Of a stretch of DNA of 64,000 bases, positions 7,300-15,880 are shown one piece after another. Under the pieces are notes generated by a model that ran no database searches, was not told the DNA's origin, and saw only the letters and a program-made list of their open reading frames with translations. A program made the position numbers and the translations under genes. The stretch is from contig NZ_CP008953.1 of assembly GCF_000732925.1 (NCBI RefSeq), positions 7,743,001-7,807,000 of the forward strand, in the 5' to 3' direction. The DNA is from Amycolatopsis japonica. Its GTDB lineage: Bacteria > Actinomycetota > Actinomycetes > Mycobacteriales > Pseudonocardiaceae. Every line of letters starts with the position of its first letter. Position 1 is the first letter of the stretch.

Positions 7300-7912
7300 T
7301 CAGGAGCTCGAAGTTGCCAGGGCTCCAGCCATGCCGAGGAGCACGACCCCGGTGCCGCGGTCGACGTTGCGAGTCGCCCGGCGGGACAGCCGAAGCGTCT
7401 TCACGAGCGCGCCCGCGCCGATGTAGGTCGCGCCCGCGACGAACTCGGCGAGCAGGTAGACGGCGCCGAGAATCGCGATCTGGGCGGAAAAGGACCCGTG
7501 AGCAGCGTCGATGAACTGGGGCACGAACGCGGTGAAGATGAGGATCGCCTTCGGGTTCGTGATCGCGACGACGAATTCCTTCCTCGCGATCTTCAGCGCC
7601 GGCACGGATTCAGTGCGTCGTGCGCCCGGCACGGAACGTCGACCACAGCAGCCGCGCGCCGATCCAGGCCAGGTAGGCGACGCCGGCCCATTTGATCACC
7701 GTGAGTGCAAGTTCGGATGCCGCGAGGAGCTGCCCGAGACCTGCGGCGACGGCCGCGATGAGCACCGTGAATGCGGCCAATCGGCCTAACAGGCCGGCGA
7801 GCCCTTTCCAGGCCCCCTGCGTCATTCCGTGATGCAGGCCGAGCAGATTGTTCGCCCCTGGCGTAAAAGCCACGAGCACCGCCGCTCCGAAAAAGACCAC
7901 CGCCCAAGTCAT
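7300..7912 (-). pseudogene. LysE/RhtB-family exporter, frameshifted
   Basis: Two overlapping minus-strand frames together make one LysE/RhtB-type amino-acid exporter of about 205 residues. The 5' part (7610-7912) holds MTWAVVFFGAAVLVAFTPGA with the family motif FTPGANNLLGLHHG and ends WSTFRAGRTTH. The 3' part (7300-7632) continues with KIARKEFVVAITNPKAILIFTAFVPQF, the conserved middle of the family. Joining them needs a +1 shift at about 7610-7632, so one base has been gained or two lost. Membrane segments are otherwise intact. It is probably a recent loss of function; a sequencing error cannot be excluded. Confidence 0.8.
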
Positions 7913-7946
7913 CGGCCACCTCCTCCCCCACCGTATCGGCGACCGC

Positions 7947-7974
7947 GAGCGCGTTTAGCGGGCTAATCGCGCTC
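7947..7974. repeat. Interspersed palindromic element IPE-6
   Basis: Left arm GAGCGCGTTTAG, centre CGGG, right arm CTAATCGCGCTC. It contains the stop codon (TAG, 7963-7965) and last three codons of the adjacent membrane protein gene. Confidence 0.85.
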
Positions 7975-8730
7975 TTTCGCGCCGGAATCCGGCGGCGGCG
8001 CGAAGGCCGAATAGTCCGGGACCTCCGGCTGTGGCTCCGGTGGGAGCACCGTGATGGAGATGCCGTCCTTCGGTGTGGGCATTTCCGCGAAAGCCGAGTC
8101 ACCGCTCATCGGGACCTCTTCGTCTTGGACACGGTGGCTCATGACCGCCGCCCCCGCCGCGGCGACGACTGCGGCGAACAGCGCCCACATCCCCGCGCCC
8201 ACCGTCAGTGTCGTCTCACTGTCTCCGTCTACCGGGCGGCCGAACGCCAGCGTGACGGCGGTGATGACGACTCCGGCGAGGAACACCGACCCGATGGTGC
8301 TGAGCCATCGGTCCAAGGTGACCGGACGACGGAGTCCGGCGGCGCGAGCGCAGACGATCGTGGCCGCCAGGAGGATCGCCGCGGCGATCAGGAGCGGGAT
8401 GCCGACAGGCGCCGTCGACGTGGTGAAGGGCTGGTCGTTGGGCTGGATGAGCTGCGTATCCCAAGCTCCCTGCACGACCACGAGGACGACCGAGGCACTG
8501 CGATCGAAGCTGAGGCGATGCTCGATGTTGAAGAACGGGAAGAAGCAGCCCACGAGGGTCAGCACCAGGGCCAGTGCGGCCAATCCGGCCGCGACCAGCC
8601 TGCGGGGCTCGAGCCGGCCAGACCGCGCCGGCTCGCCTACAGGATCCATCGGGCCTGAAACCGATACGACCATCGGCGGGGCGTCCGGCTGCTGAGGGGG
8701 CTGCGGATCCTGCCCTGGAGGTATGGCCAC
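7963..8730 (-). CDS. Unrecognised four-helix membrane protein
   Basis: I do not recognise a family. The 255-residue product has a proline/glutamine-rich N-terminus (MAIPPGQDPQPPQQPD), then about four membrane helices: VAAGLAALALVLTLVGCFFPFF, the LLIAAAILLAATIVCA region, the VFLAGVVITAVTLAF region and the MWALFAAVVAAAGAAVM region. The cytoplasmic-looking tail is proline-rich and acidic. The GTG start at 8730 follows AAGGATCGTGAG; the frame could extend 12 codons to 8766. The last codons and the TAG stop lie inside IPE-6, giving the ending ERD. It sits between rplO and the broken exporter. Confidence 0.7.
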   Translation of the reverse strand: MAIPPGQDPQPPQQPDAPPMVVSVSGPMDPVGEPARSGRLEPRRLVAAGLAALALVLTLVGCFFPFFNIEHRLSFDRSASVVLVVVQGAWDTQLIQPNDQPFTTSTAPVGIPLLIAAAILLAATIVCARAAGLRRPVTLDRWLSTIGSVFLAGVVITAVTLAFGRPVDGDSETTLTVGAGMWALFAAVVAAAGAAVMSHRVQDEEVPMSGDSAFAEMPTPKDGISITVLPPEPQPEVPDYSAFAPPPDSGAKERD

Positions 8731-8785
8731 CTCACGATCCTTCCAGCTCAGGCACCCCTCCGCCACGCTCGCGGCCGCCGGGGCC

Positions 8786-8815
8786 GACTTGCGTTTCGCG
8801 GGCTAAACGCGATCC
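8786..8815. repeat. Interspersed palindromic element IPE-7
   Basis: Left arm GACTTGCGTTTCG, centre CGGG, right arm CTAAACGCGATCC. First of four copies within 200 bases upstream of the membrane protein gene. Confidence 0.85.
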
Positions 8816-8842
8816 GGGCGGCGGGCACCTGCGCGACCGTCG

Positions 8843-8871
8843 GAGCGCGTTTAGCCCGCGAAACGCAGGTC
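8843..8871. repeat. Interspersed palindromic element IPE-8
   Basis: Left arm GAGCGCGTTTAG, centre CCCG, right arm CGAAACGCAGGTC. It is in opposite orientation to IPE-7. Confidence 0.85.
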
Positions 8872-8898
8872 GGAGGCGAGACGGCGGCCCACGGCCCG

Positions 8899-8927
8899 GA
8901 TCGCGATTAGGGGGCGAAACGCAGGTC
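8899..8927. repeat. Interspersed palindromic element IPE-9
   Basis: Left arm GATCGCGATTAG, centre GGGG, right arm CGAAACGCAGGTC. It belongs to the G4-centre class. Confidence 0.85.
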
Positions 8928-8954
8928 GGCGGGCGCGCCGGGCGAAACGGGCCA

Positions 8955-8983
8955 GATCGCGTTTAGCCCGCGAAACGCAGGTC
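8955..8983. repeat. Interspersed palindromic element IPE-10
   Basis: Left arm GATCGCGTTTAG, centre CCCG, right arm CGAAACGCAGGTC. It lies just beyond the rplO terminator. Confidence 0.85.
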
Positions 8984-9006
8984 GGGGCAGCCGGAGGGAG
9001 CGCAAG

Positions 9007-9043
9007 CGAAAGGCCCGCCTGGCGGAGCCTGGCGGGCCTTTCG
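9007..9043 (-). terminator. Terminator hairpin after rplO
   Basis: A 13-bp perfect stem (CGAAAGGCCCGCC with its complement at 9031-9043) around an 11-base loop, 21 bases after the rplO stop. It ends the spc operon before secY. Confidence 0.8.
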
Positions 9044-9063
9044 GTGAAGCGAGCGAAGAAAGC

Positions 9064-9510
9064 TCAGAGCGTGGTGGCGGAGCCACCGGCGGCGGAGAGC
9101 TTCTCCTTGGCGGAGCCGGAGAAAGCGTCGGCGGTGACGTCCAGCTTGACGCCGTTCACGTCGCCGTTGCCGAGCACCTTCACGAGCTTGCCCTTGCGGA
9201 CCAGACCGTTCGCGACGAGCTCCTCGGCGCCGACCTTGCCACCGTCCGGGAAGACGCGGGCGATGTCGCCCACGTTCACCGGCTGGTACTCGGTGCGGAA
9301 CCGGTTCTTGAAGCCGCGCAGCTTCGGCAGCCGCATGTGGATGGGCATCTGCCCACCCTCGAAACCGGCGGGCACGTTCTTCCGGGCCTTGGTGCCCTTG
9401 GTACCGCGACCGGCGGTCTTGCCCTTCGAGCCCTCACCACGGCCGACGCGGATCTTGTCGCGCTTCGCGCCCGGAGCCGGACGAAGGTGGTGGATCTTGA
9501 TGGCAGTCAT
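9064..9510 (-). CDS. rplO: 50S ribosomal protein L15
   Basis: L15 is a late-assembly large-subunit protein. The 148-residue product has the glycine-rich N-terminus (RPAPGAKRDKIRVGRGEGSKGKTAGRG) and the FEGGQMPIHMRLPKLRGFKN block. It starts within the last codons of rpmD through a 4-base overlap (ATGA). In this genome it is the last gene of the spc operon: a strong hairpin follows and secY is about 2 kb away. Confidence 0.97.
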   Translation of the reverse strand: MTAIKIHHLRPAPGAKRDKIRVGRGEGSKGKTAGRGTKGTKARKNVPAGFEGGQMPIHMRLPKLRGFKNRFRTEYQPVNVGDIARVFPDGGKVGAEELVANGLVRKGKLVKVLGNGDVNGVKLDVTADAFSGSAKEKLSAAGGSATTL

Positions 9511-9692
9511 GCCTTGACCTCCTCGACCTCCACCAGGTGGCGGACGGTGTGGATAAGGCCGCGCACCTCGGGAGTGTCATCACGCACGACGCTCTGGCGG
9601 ATCTTGCGCAGCCCGAGGGTGCGCAGCGACTCGCGGTGAGCGTGCTTCGTGCCGATCTTGCTCTTGACCTGGGTCACCTTGAGCTGAGTCAT
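9507..9692 (-). CDS. rpmD: 50S ribosomal protein L30
   Basis: L30 is a small large-subunit protein that binds 23S rRNA. The 61-residue product (MTQLKVTQVKSKIGTKHAHR and on to VEEVKA) has the standard prokaryotic length and the LRTLGLRKIRQSVVRDDTPEVRG core. The ATG is 2 bases after the rpsE stop and the end overlaps rplO, so it is tightly coupled on both sides. The frame also runs open upstream inside rpsE, but only this start matches the family. Confidence 0.95.
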   Translation of the reverse strand: MTQLKVTQVKSKIGTKHAHRESLRTLGLRKIRQSVVRDDTPEVRGLIHTVRHLVEVEEVKA

Positions 9693-9694
9693 GA

Positions 9695-10339
9695 TCAGAC
9701 CCCCTGACCCGCGCGCTGACGCAGCATGCGAGCCGGAGCGACGTCCTCGAGCGGGAGACCGCGGCGGGCCGCGACCTCTTCGGGACGCTGCAGACCCTTC
9801 AGGGCCGCCACGGTCGCGTGCACGATGTTGATCGCGTTGTCGGAGCCGAGCGACTTCGACAGCACGTCGTGGACGCCCGCGCACTCCAGCACCGCGCGCA
9901 CCGGGCCACCGGCGATGACACCGGTACCGGCCGAGGCCGGACGGAGCAGCACGACACCGGCGGCTTCCTCACCCTGGATGGGGTGGGGAATGGTGCCACC
10001 GACGCGGGGAACGCGGAAGAAGTTCTTCTTCGCTTCCTCGACGCCCTTGGCGATGGCCGCGGGAACTTCCTTGGCCTTGCCGTAGCCGACGCCGACCTGA
10101 CCGTCGCCGTCACCGACGACCACCAGGGCGGTGAAGCTGAAGCGACGACCACCCTTGACGACCTTGGCGACGCGGTTGATCGTCACGACCTTCTCGAGGT
10201 GCGGGGTCTTCTCCTGGCCGGCCCCGCCACGGCCGCTGTCGCGCCGGTCACGGCGGTCGCGACGGTCATTGCGGTCGTTGCCGCCCTGCCCGCCGGGTCC
10301 GCCCTGGCCGCCGCCGAATTGCCGTGTACGTCCCGGCAT
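9695..10339 (-). CDS. rpsE: 30S ribosomal protein S5
   Basis: S5 lies at the mRNA entry and helps decoding accuracy. The 214-residue product has an unusual N-terminal tail of about 50 residues rich in Gly, Arg and Asp (GGGQGGPGGQGGNDRNDRRD and similar), typical of some actinobacteria. The double-stranded RNA-binding-like domain (LEKVVTINRVAKVVKGGRRFSFTALVVVGD) and the C-terminal domain follow. The ATG (MPGRTRQF) was chosen because the longer open frame upstream has no similarity. Two bases separate it from rpmD. Confidence 0.96.
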   Translation of the reverse strand: MPGRTRQFGGGQGGPGGQGGNDRNDRRDRRDRRDSGRGGAGQEKTPHLEKVVTINRVAKVVKGGRRFSFTALVVVGDGDGQVGVGYGKAKEVPAAIAKGVEEAKKNFFRVPRVGGTIPHPIQGEEAAGVVLLRPASAGTGVIAGGPVRAVLECAGVHDVLSKSLGSDNAINIVHATVAALKGLQRPEEVAARRGLPLEDVAPARMLRQRAGQGV

Positions 10340-10370
10340 CAGGCTTTCCTTCCATTCACGAGCATCTGCA

Positions 10371-10769
10371 TCAGAACTCCAACCCCGCCTCACGGGCAGC
10401 GTCGGCGAGCGCCGCGATGCGGCCGTGGTAGGCGTTGCCACCACGGTCGAACACCACGGTCGAGACACCGGCGTTCTTGGCGCGGGCGGCGACGAGTTCC
10501 CCGACCTTGGCGGCCTTGGCCTTCTTGTCGCCTTCCAGCGCGCGGACGTCCGCCTCGAGGGTGGACGCCGACGCCAGGGTCTTGCCGGCGAGGTCGTCGA
10601 TCAGCTGCACGGCGATGTGCCGCGACGAACGCTTGACGACCAGGCGCGGACGCTGGTCCGTGCCGTTGATCTTCTTGCGAAGGCGGAAGTGCCGACGGGC
10701 CTTCGCGACGCGGCGGCGGGTCGAGATGTCCTTGCCGACCGGCTTGCGCTTCGTAGTCGTGTCGCTCAT
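10371..10769 (-). CDS. rplR: 50S ribosomal protein L18
   Basis: L18 binds 5S rRNA in the central protuberance. The 132-residue product has the core ATRRRVAKARRHFRLRKKI-like block (RRRVAKARRHFRLRKKING) and ends AALADAAREAGLEF, as is typical. The ATG (MSDTTTKRK) lies 2 bases after the rplF stop. A GTG two codons upstream (10775), overlapping the rplF TGA, is an equally possible start and would add two residues. Standard spc position. Confidence 0.96.
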   Translation of the reverse strand: MSDTTTKRKPVGKDISTRRRVAKARRHFRLRKKINGTDQRPRLVVKRSSRHIAVQLIDDLAGKTLASASTLEADVRALEGDKKAKAAKVGELVAARAKNAGVSTVVFDRGGNAYHGRIAALADAAREAGLEF

Positions 10770-10771
10770 GA

Positions 10772-11311
10772 TCACTTACCCGTCTTTCCGACCTTGCGGC
10801 GGATCTTCTCACCCTCGTAGCGCAGGCCCTTGCCCTTGTACGGGTCCGGGCGGCGCAGCTTGCGGATGACCGCGGCGATCTGGCCGACCTTCTGCTTGTC
10901 GATGCCCGAGACCGAGAACCGGGTGGGGGTCTCGACCTTGAAGGTGATGCCTTCCGGAGCCTCGATCTTCACCGGGTGGCTGTAGCCGAGGGCGAACTCG
11001 AGGTCCGAGCCCTTGGCCTGCACGCGGTAACCGACACCGTGGATCTCGAGCTTCTTCTCGTAGCCCTCGGTCACACCGACGACGAGGTTGTTGACCAGCG
11101 TCCGGGTGAGACCGTGCAGGGCACGGCTGGTGCGCTCCTCGTCGGGCCGCTTGACCTCGAGCGTGCCGTTTTCGGCCTGCTCGACGGTGATGGGCTCGGC
11201 GATGGTGTGCTCGAGGGTGCCCTTGGGCCCCTCGACCTTGATCTGCTGACCGTCGATGGTCACCTTGACCCCGGAGGGGACGGCGACCGGCAGCTTTCCA
11301 ATGCGTGACAT
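10772..11311 (-). CDS. rplF: 50S ribosomal protein L6
   Basis: L6 lies near the GTPase-associated centre of the large subunit. The 179-residue product begins MSRIGKLPVAVPSGVKVTI, shows the duplicated alpha/beta domains, and ends with the conserved RRPDPYKGKGLRYEGEKIRRKVGK segment. The long open frame upstream overlaps rpsH and is not coding. The rpsH stop is 16 bases away. Confidence 0.97.
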   Translation of the reverse strand: MSRIGKLPVAVPSGVKVTIDGQQIKVEGPKGTLEHTIAEPITVEQAENGTLEVKRPDEERTSRALHGLTRTLVNNLVVGVTEGYEKKLEIHGVGYRVQAKGSDLEFALGYSHPVKIEAPEGITFKVETPTRFSVSGIDKQKVGQIAAVIRKLRRPDPYKGKGLRYEGEKIRRKVGKTGK

Positions 11312-11327
11312 GTCTGTGCCCCCTTCC

Positions 11328-11726
11328 TTACCAGACGTAGGCGAGGACTTCGCCGCCCACGCTGTTGCGCTTGGCCTGACGGTCGGTCTGGAGGCCGGAC
11401 GACGTCGAGATGATCGCGACGCCGAGGCCACCGAGAACCGACGGCAGTTCGGTCGATTTTGCGTAGACCCGCAGGCCGGGCTTGGACACGCGGCGGAGGC
11501 CGGCGATGCTGCGCTCACGGTTGGGGCCGTACTTCAGCTCCACGATGAGGTTCTTGTGCTTCTCGCCCGGCTCGTCGCGGTAGCCCGAGATGTAACCCTC
11601 GCGCTTGAGGATCTCGGCGATGTTCGCCTTGATCTTCGAGTGGGGAAGCACGACCTCGTCGTGGTAAGCCGAGTTCGCGTTACGCAGACGGGTCAAGAAG
11701 TCTGCGATGGGGTCGGTCATCGTCAT
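11328..11726 (-). CDS. rpsH: 30S ribosomal protein S8
   Basis: S8 binds the central domain of 16S rRNA and in E. coli represses the spc operon. The 132-residue product begins MTMTDPIADFLTRLRNANSAYHD and ends LGGEVLAYVW with the family STSSGLQTDRQAK block. The ATG at 11726 follows AGGTCACC; a second ATG two codons later is possible. An 80-base spacer separates it from rpsN, the second-longest internal gap in this operon. Confidence 0.97.
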   Translation of the reverse strand: MTMTDPIADFLTRLRNANSAYHDEVVLPHSKIKANIAEILKREGYISGYRDEPGEKHKNLIVELKYGPNRERSIAGLRRVSKPGLRVYAKSTELPSVLGGLGVAIISTSSGLQTDRQAKRNSVGGEVLAYVW

Positions 11727-11806
11727 GGTGACCTGTCAACCTTTCTCGCCCTGGTTCCCTGCAATCTCTGCAGGGCCTGTGGCGAAGTGGGAGTTAAAAA
11801 AGACTC

Positions 11807-11992
11807 TTACCAGCTGGACTTGCGGACGCCGGGCAGCTCGCCCGCGTGTGCCATCTCGCGAAGGCAGATCCGGCAGAGCCCGAACTTGCGGAACACCGAG
11901 TGCGGGCGACCGCACCGCTGGCAGCGCGTGTAACCGCGAACCTTGAACTTCGGCGTCTTCGCGGCCTTGTGGACCAGTGCTTTCTTGGCCAT
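11807..11992 (-). CDS. rpsN: 30S ribosomal protein S14, zinc-binding type Z
   Basis: S14 lies in the head of the small subunit. The 61-residue form with four cysteines (C24-x2-C27 and C40-x2-C43; CQRC and CRIC) is the short zinc-binding type. Only the first half has basic residues for rRNA contact (MAKKALVHKAAKTPKFKVRGY). It follows rplE by 4 bases. A longer open frame in the same phase upstream lies inside rplE and is not coding. Confidence 0.96.
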   Translation of the reverse strand: MAKKALVHKAAKTPKFKVRGYTRCQRCGRPHSVFRKFGLCRICLREMAHAGELPGVRKSSW

Positions 11993-11996
11993 CGAC

Positions 11997-12560
11997 TCAG
12001 TTCTCCTTGAACGGGAAGCCGAGCTTGCGAAGCAGCGCGCGGCCCTCGTCGTCGGTGTTGGCGGTGGTGACGACAGTGACGTCCATACCGCGCGGGCGGT
12101 CGATGGCGTCCGGGTCGATCTCGTGGAACATGGACTGCTCGTTGAGACCGAACGTGTAGTTGCCGTTGCCGTCGAACTGCTTCGGCGAAAGCCCGCGGAA
12201 GTCACGGATACGCGGCAGCGCGATGGTCAGCAGCCGGTCGAGGAACTCCCACATGCGGTCGTTGCGCAGCGTGACGCGCGCACCGATCGGCTGGCCCTCA
12301 CGCAGCTTGAACTGCGCGATGGACTTGCGAGCCTTGCGAACCTCGGGCTTCTGCCCGGTGATCGCGGCCAGGTCGCGGATGGCGCCTTCGATCAGCTTGC
12401 TGTCACGGGCGGCGTCTCCGACACCCATGTTCACGACGACCTTGACGACGCCCGGGATCTGGTGGACGTTCTCGAAGGAGAACTCCTCCTGGAGCTGTCC
12501 CTTGATCTCCTCGCGGTACCGCACCTTGAGGCGCGGGGCGATCTTCTCTGCGGTGGTCAT
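11997..12560 (-). CDS. rplE: 50S ribosomal protein L5
   Basis: L5 binds 5S rRNA and contacts the P-site tRNA and S13. The 187-residue product contains VVVNMGVGDAARDSKLIEGA, the GQKPEVRKARKSIAQFKLREG block and the C-terminal RGMDVTVVTTANTDDEGRALL. It has standard length. It starts 2 bases after rplX and ends 4 bases before rpsN. Confidence 0.97.
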   Translation of the reverse strand: MTTAEKIAPRLKVRYREEIKGQLQEEFSFENVHQIPGVVKVVVNMGVGDAARDSKLIEGAIRDLAAITGQKPEVRKARKSIAQFKLREGQPIGARVTLRNDRMWEFLDRLLTIALPRIRDFRGLSPKQFDGNGNYTFGLNEQSMFHEIDPDAIDRPRGMDVTVVTTANTDDEGRALLRKLGFPFKEN

Positions 12561-12562
12561 GA

Positions 12563-12877
12563 TCAGATGTCCTTACCGTTCCGGCGCGAGACCCGGACCT
12601 TCTTGCCGTCCTCGCCGATGCGGTAGCCCACCCGGGTCGGCTTGCCGTCGGAGTCGACGACCATCACGTTCGAGACGTGGATGGGCGCCTCCTGCGTGAC
12701 GATGCCGCCGGACTGCGCGCCGCGCTGGGTCTGGGAGATCCGCGTGTGCTTCTTGATCCGGTTGACGCCCTCGACCAGCACGCGCTCGCGCTCGGGGTAG
12801 GCCTGGATGACCTTGCCCTTGGCACCCTTGTCCTTGCCGGCGATGACGACGACCGTGTCGCCCTTCTTCACCTTCAT
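12563..12877 (-). CDS. rplX: 50S ribosomal protein L24
   Basis: L24 starts large-subunit assembly and later sits near the exit tunnel. The 104-residue product begins MKVKKGDTVVVIAGKDKGAKGKV, the KOW motif, and ends KKVRVSRRNGKDI. It is 3 bases after rplN. Length and position are standard. Confidence 0.97.
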   Translation of the reverse strand: MKVKKGDTVVVIAGKDKGAKGKVIQAYPERERVLVEGVNRIKKHTRISQTQRGAQSGGIVTQEAPIHVSNVMVVDSDGKPTRVGYRIGEDGKKVRVSRRNGKDI

Positions 12878-12880
12878 GCT

Positions 12881-13249
12881 CTACAACACCTCCGGCGCGA
12901 GCGAAATGATCTTCATGAACTTTCGGTCGCGCAGCTCGCGGCCGACCGGCCCGAAGATGCGGGTGCCGCGGGGCTCATTGTCGTTCTTGATGAGCACAGC
13001 AGCGTTCTCGTCGAAGCGGATGTAAGAACCGTCCGGACGACGGCGCTCCTTGCGCGTGCGAACGATGACCGCCTTGACGACGTCACCCTTCTTCACGCCG
13101 GCAGCCGGCATGGCGTCCTTCACGGTGGCGACGATGATGTCGCCGATGCCCGCGTAGCGCCGCCCCGAGCCACCGAGAACGCGGATGCAAAGGATCTCCT
13201 TCGCGCCCGTGTTGTCGGCAACCCGAAGCCGCGACTCCTGCTGGATCAC
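12881..13249 (-). CDS. rplN: 50S ribosomal protein L14
   Basis: L14 lies at the subunit interface and forms bridge B8. The 122-residue product begins MIQQESRLRVADNTGAKEILCIRVLGGS and contains the IVATVKDAMPAAGVKKGDVVKAVIVRT signature. It is preceded by a 79-base spacer after rpsQ, which holds alternative hairpins and may be the leader of a separate spc transcript. It has its own AGGAG ribosome site before the GTG. Confidence 0.97.
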   Translation of the reverse strand: MIQQESRLRVADNTGAKEILCIRVLGGSGRRYAGIGDIIVATVKDAMPAAGVKKGDVVKAVIVRTRKERRRPDGSYIRFDENAAVLIKNDNEPRGTRIFGPVGRELRDRKFMKIISLAPEVL

Positions 13250-13328
13250 GTCTACTCCTGTATGTCGCGCTGGTTCTCGCGATGAACCGCGAGCCTTGCG
13301 GAACTAAGGGACTCAAAAAGAGCCCTAC

Positions 13329-13607
13329 TTACTTGGCCTTCTCCACGATCTGCACCAGACGCCAGCGCTTGGTCGCCGACAGCGGGCGGGTCTCCATCAG
13401 GGTGACCCGGTCGCCCACGCCCGCCTCGTTGTTCTCGTCGTGCACCTTGACCTTGCTGGTGCTGCGGAGAACCTTGGCGTAACGGCGGTGCTTCTTGCGG
13501 TCTTCGAGCTCGACCACGATCGTCTTGTTCATCTTGTCCGAGACGACATAGCCCTCACGGACCTTACGGTCGTTGCGGCCGGCCGCCTCGGTGGGCTGCT
13601 CGCTCAT
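13329..13607 (-). CDS. rpsQ: 30S ribosomal protein S17
   Basis: S17 is an OB-fold protein that binds the 5' domain of 16S rRNA. The 92-residue product carries GYVVSDKMNKTIVVELEDRKKHRRY and ends RLVQIVEKAK. It overlaps rpmC by four bases, so it is coupled to it. It is the last gene of the S10 operon before the 79-base spacer. Confidence 0.97.
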   Translation of the reverse strand: MSEQPTEAAGRNDRKVREGYVVSDKMNKTIVVELEDRKKHRRYAKVLRSTSKVKVHDENNEAGVGDRVTLMETRPLSATKRWRLVQIVEKAK

Positions 13608-13852
13608 GCGGCACCTTCACTCTCGGCGTCAGGGGAAACGGACAGGCCGAGTTCACGCTCGCGCATGACCGTGTAGATCCGCGCGATGTCCGTGCGGACG
13701 GTGCGCAGACGGCGGTTGTTGTCGAGCTGTCCGGTCGCCATCTGGAAGCGGAGGTTGAAGAGCTCCTCCTTGTATTCCTTCAGACGCAGAACGAGCTCTT
13801 CCGCGGTGAGCTCACGCAGCTCCGATGCCTGGGCGGCACCTGCCTTCGCCAT
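13604..13852 (-). CDS. rpmC: 50S ribosomal protein L29
   Basis: L29 is a two-helix protein at the exit tunnel where trigger factor and SRP dock. The 82-residue product carries ELRELTAEELVLRLKEYKEELFNLRFQMATGQLDNNRRLR, the family hallmark. A short acidic tail (SPDAESEGAA) follows. It overlaps rplP by one base and rpsQ by four. Confidence 0.97.
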   Translation of the reverse strand: MAKAGAAQASELRELTAEELVLRLKEYKEELFNLRFQMATGQLDNNRRLRTVRTDIARIYTVMRERELGLSVSPDAESEGAA

Positions 13853-14271
13853 CAGAACTCACCACCTTCACGGGTCACGATGCGGCACTTCATGGGCAGC
13901 TTGTGGATCGCGCGACGGAGCGCCTCACGGGCGGTCTCCTCGTTCGGGAACGAGATCTCGAACATCACGCGGCCCGGCTTCACGTTGGCGATCCACCACT
14001 CGGGCGAACCCTTACCGGAACCCATGCGGGTTTCCGCCGGCTTCTTGGTCAGCGGGCGGTCCGGGTAGATGGTCGTCCACACCTTGCCGCCACGCTTGAT
14101 GTGACGCGTCATGGCGATACGAGCGGACTCGATCTGCCGGTTGGTCACGTAGCTGTGCTCAAGCGCCTGGATGCCGTACTCGCCGAAGTTCACCTTCGTA
14201 CCGCCCTTGGCGGCACCGTGGCGCTTCGGGGAGTGCTGCTTCCGGTGCTTGACCCTGCGCGGGATGAGCAC
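13852..14271 (-). CDS. rplP: 50S ribosomal protein L16
   Basis: L16 helps position A-site tRNA near the peptidyl transferase centre. The 139-residue product begins MLIPRRVKHRKQHSPKRHGAAKGG and contains the R-x2-M-x-RH-x-KRGGK-like block (ARIAMTRHIKRGGKVWTTIYP) and GSGKGSPEWWIANVKPG. It is 3 bases after rpsC. Length is standard. Confidence 0.97.
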   Translation of the reverse strand: MLIPRRVKHRKQHSPKRHGAAKGGTKVNFGEYGIQALEHSYVTNRQIESARIAMTRHIKRGGKVWTTIYPDRPLTKKPAETRMGSGKGSPEWWIANVKPGRVMFEISFPNEETAREALRRAIHKLPMKCRIVTREGGEF

Positions 14272-14274
14272 GTG

Positions 14275-15134
<860 letters not shown>

Positions 15135-15135
<1 letters not shown>

Positions 15136-15551
15136 TACCGGCCACCTGCCTTCTTCTTGCCCTGTGCCTTCTTGGCCTCGGCCTTGGGACGCGACTCCAC
15201 CTCGACGGTGATGTGGCTGGTCCGCTTGCGGATCCGGTACGCGCGGCCCTGGGCCCGCGGACGGATGCGCTTGAGGGTCGGGCCCTCGTCGGCGTAGGCG
15301 TTCTTGACCCAGAGGGTGTCCGGGTCGAGATCGAGGTTGTTCTCGGCGTTGGCCACGGCGCTGGCGAGCACCTTCGCGACCGGCTCGCTTGCCGCCTGCG
15401 GGGCGAACTGGAGCACGGCCAAGGCGTCGGCGGCGCTACGTCCCTTGATCAGCTCGATCACCCGGCGCACCTTGGTAGGCGAGTCCCGGACGAAGCGAGC
15501 CCGCGCGTAAGCCGTCGGCAAAGCCTCGGCCACGTCGTTCTGGGCGTTCAT
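15135..15551 (-). CDS. rplV: 50S ribosomal protein L22
   Basis: L22 reaches into the exit tunnel; its loop forms the constriction affected by macrolides. The 138-residue product contains ARFVRDSPTKVRRVIELIKGRSAADAL and the loop region DEGPTLKRIRPRAQGRAYRI, followed by a lysine-rich tail. I chose the ATG of MNAQNDVAEALP; the longer frame upstream overlaps rpsS and has no similarity. It is 29 bases after rpsS. Confidence 0.97.
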
Positions 15552-15580
15552 CGCTAGATTCCTTGTTCTCTCGTGCCCGC

Positions 15581-15862
15581 TCAGCGGCGGCGCGACTTGC
15601 GGTCGTCCTTGATGTGGCCCTTGAAGGTCCGAGTCGGCGCGAATTCGCCCAACTTGTGACCCACCATCGCCTCGGTGACGAACACCGGGACGTGCTTGCG
15701 GCCGTCGTGCACCGCGATCGTGTGACCCAGGAAATCCGGGATGATCGTGGAGCGACGCGACCACGTCTTGATCACGGTCTTCTTGCCCGACTCGTTGAGA
15801 GCGTCCACCTTCTTGAGCAGGTGGTCGTCCACGAAGGGGCCCTTTTTGAGGCTACGTGGCAT
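15581..15862 (-). CDS. rpsS: 30S ribosomal protein S19
   Basis: S19 lies in the head of the small subunit and bridges to L5 with S13. The 93-residue product begins MPRSLKKGPFVDDHLLKKVD and contains the IPDFLGHTIAVHDGRKHVPVFVTEAMVGHKLGEF signature. Length and position between rplB and rplV are standard. Confidence 0.98.
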   Translation of the reverse strand: MPRSLKKGPFVDDHLLKKVDALNESGKKTVIKTWSRRSTIIPDFLGHTIAVHDGRKHVPVFVTEAMVGHKLGEFAPTRTFKGHIKDDRKSRRR

Positions 15863-15880
15863 GTTCTTCTACCTCCCTGC

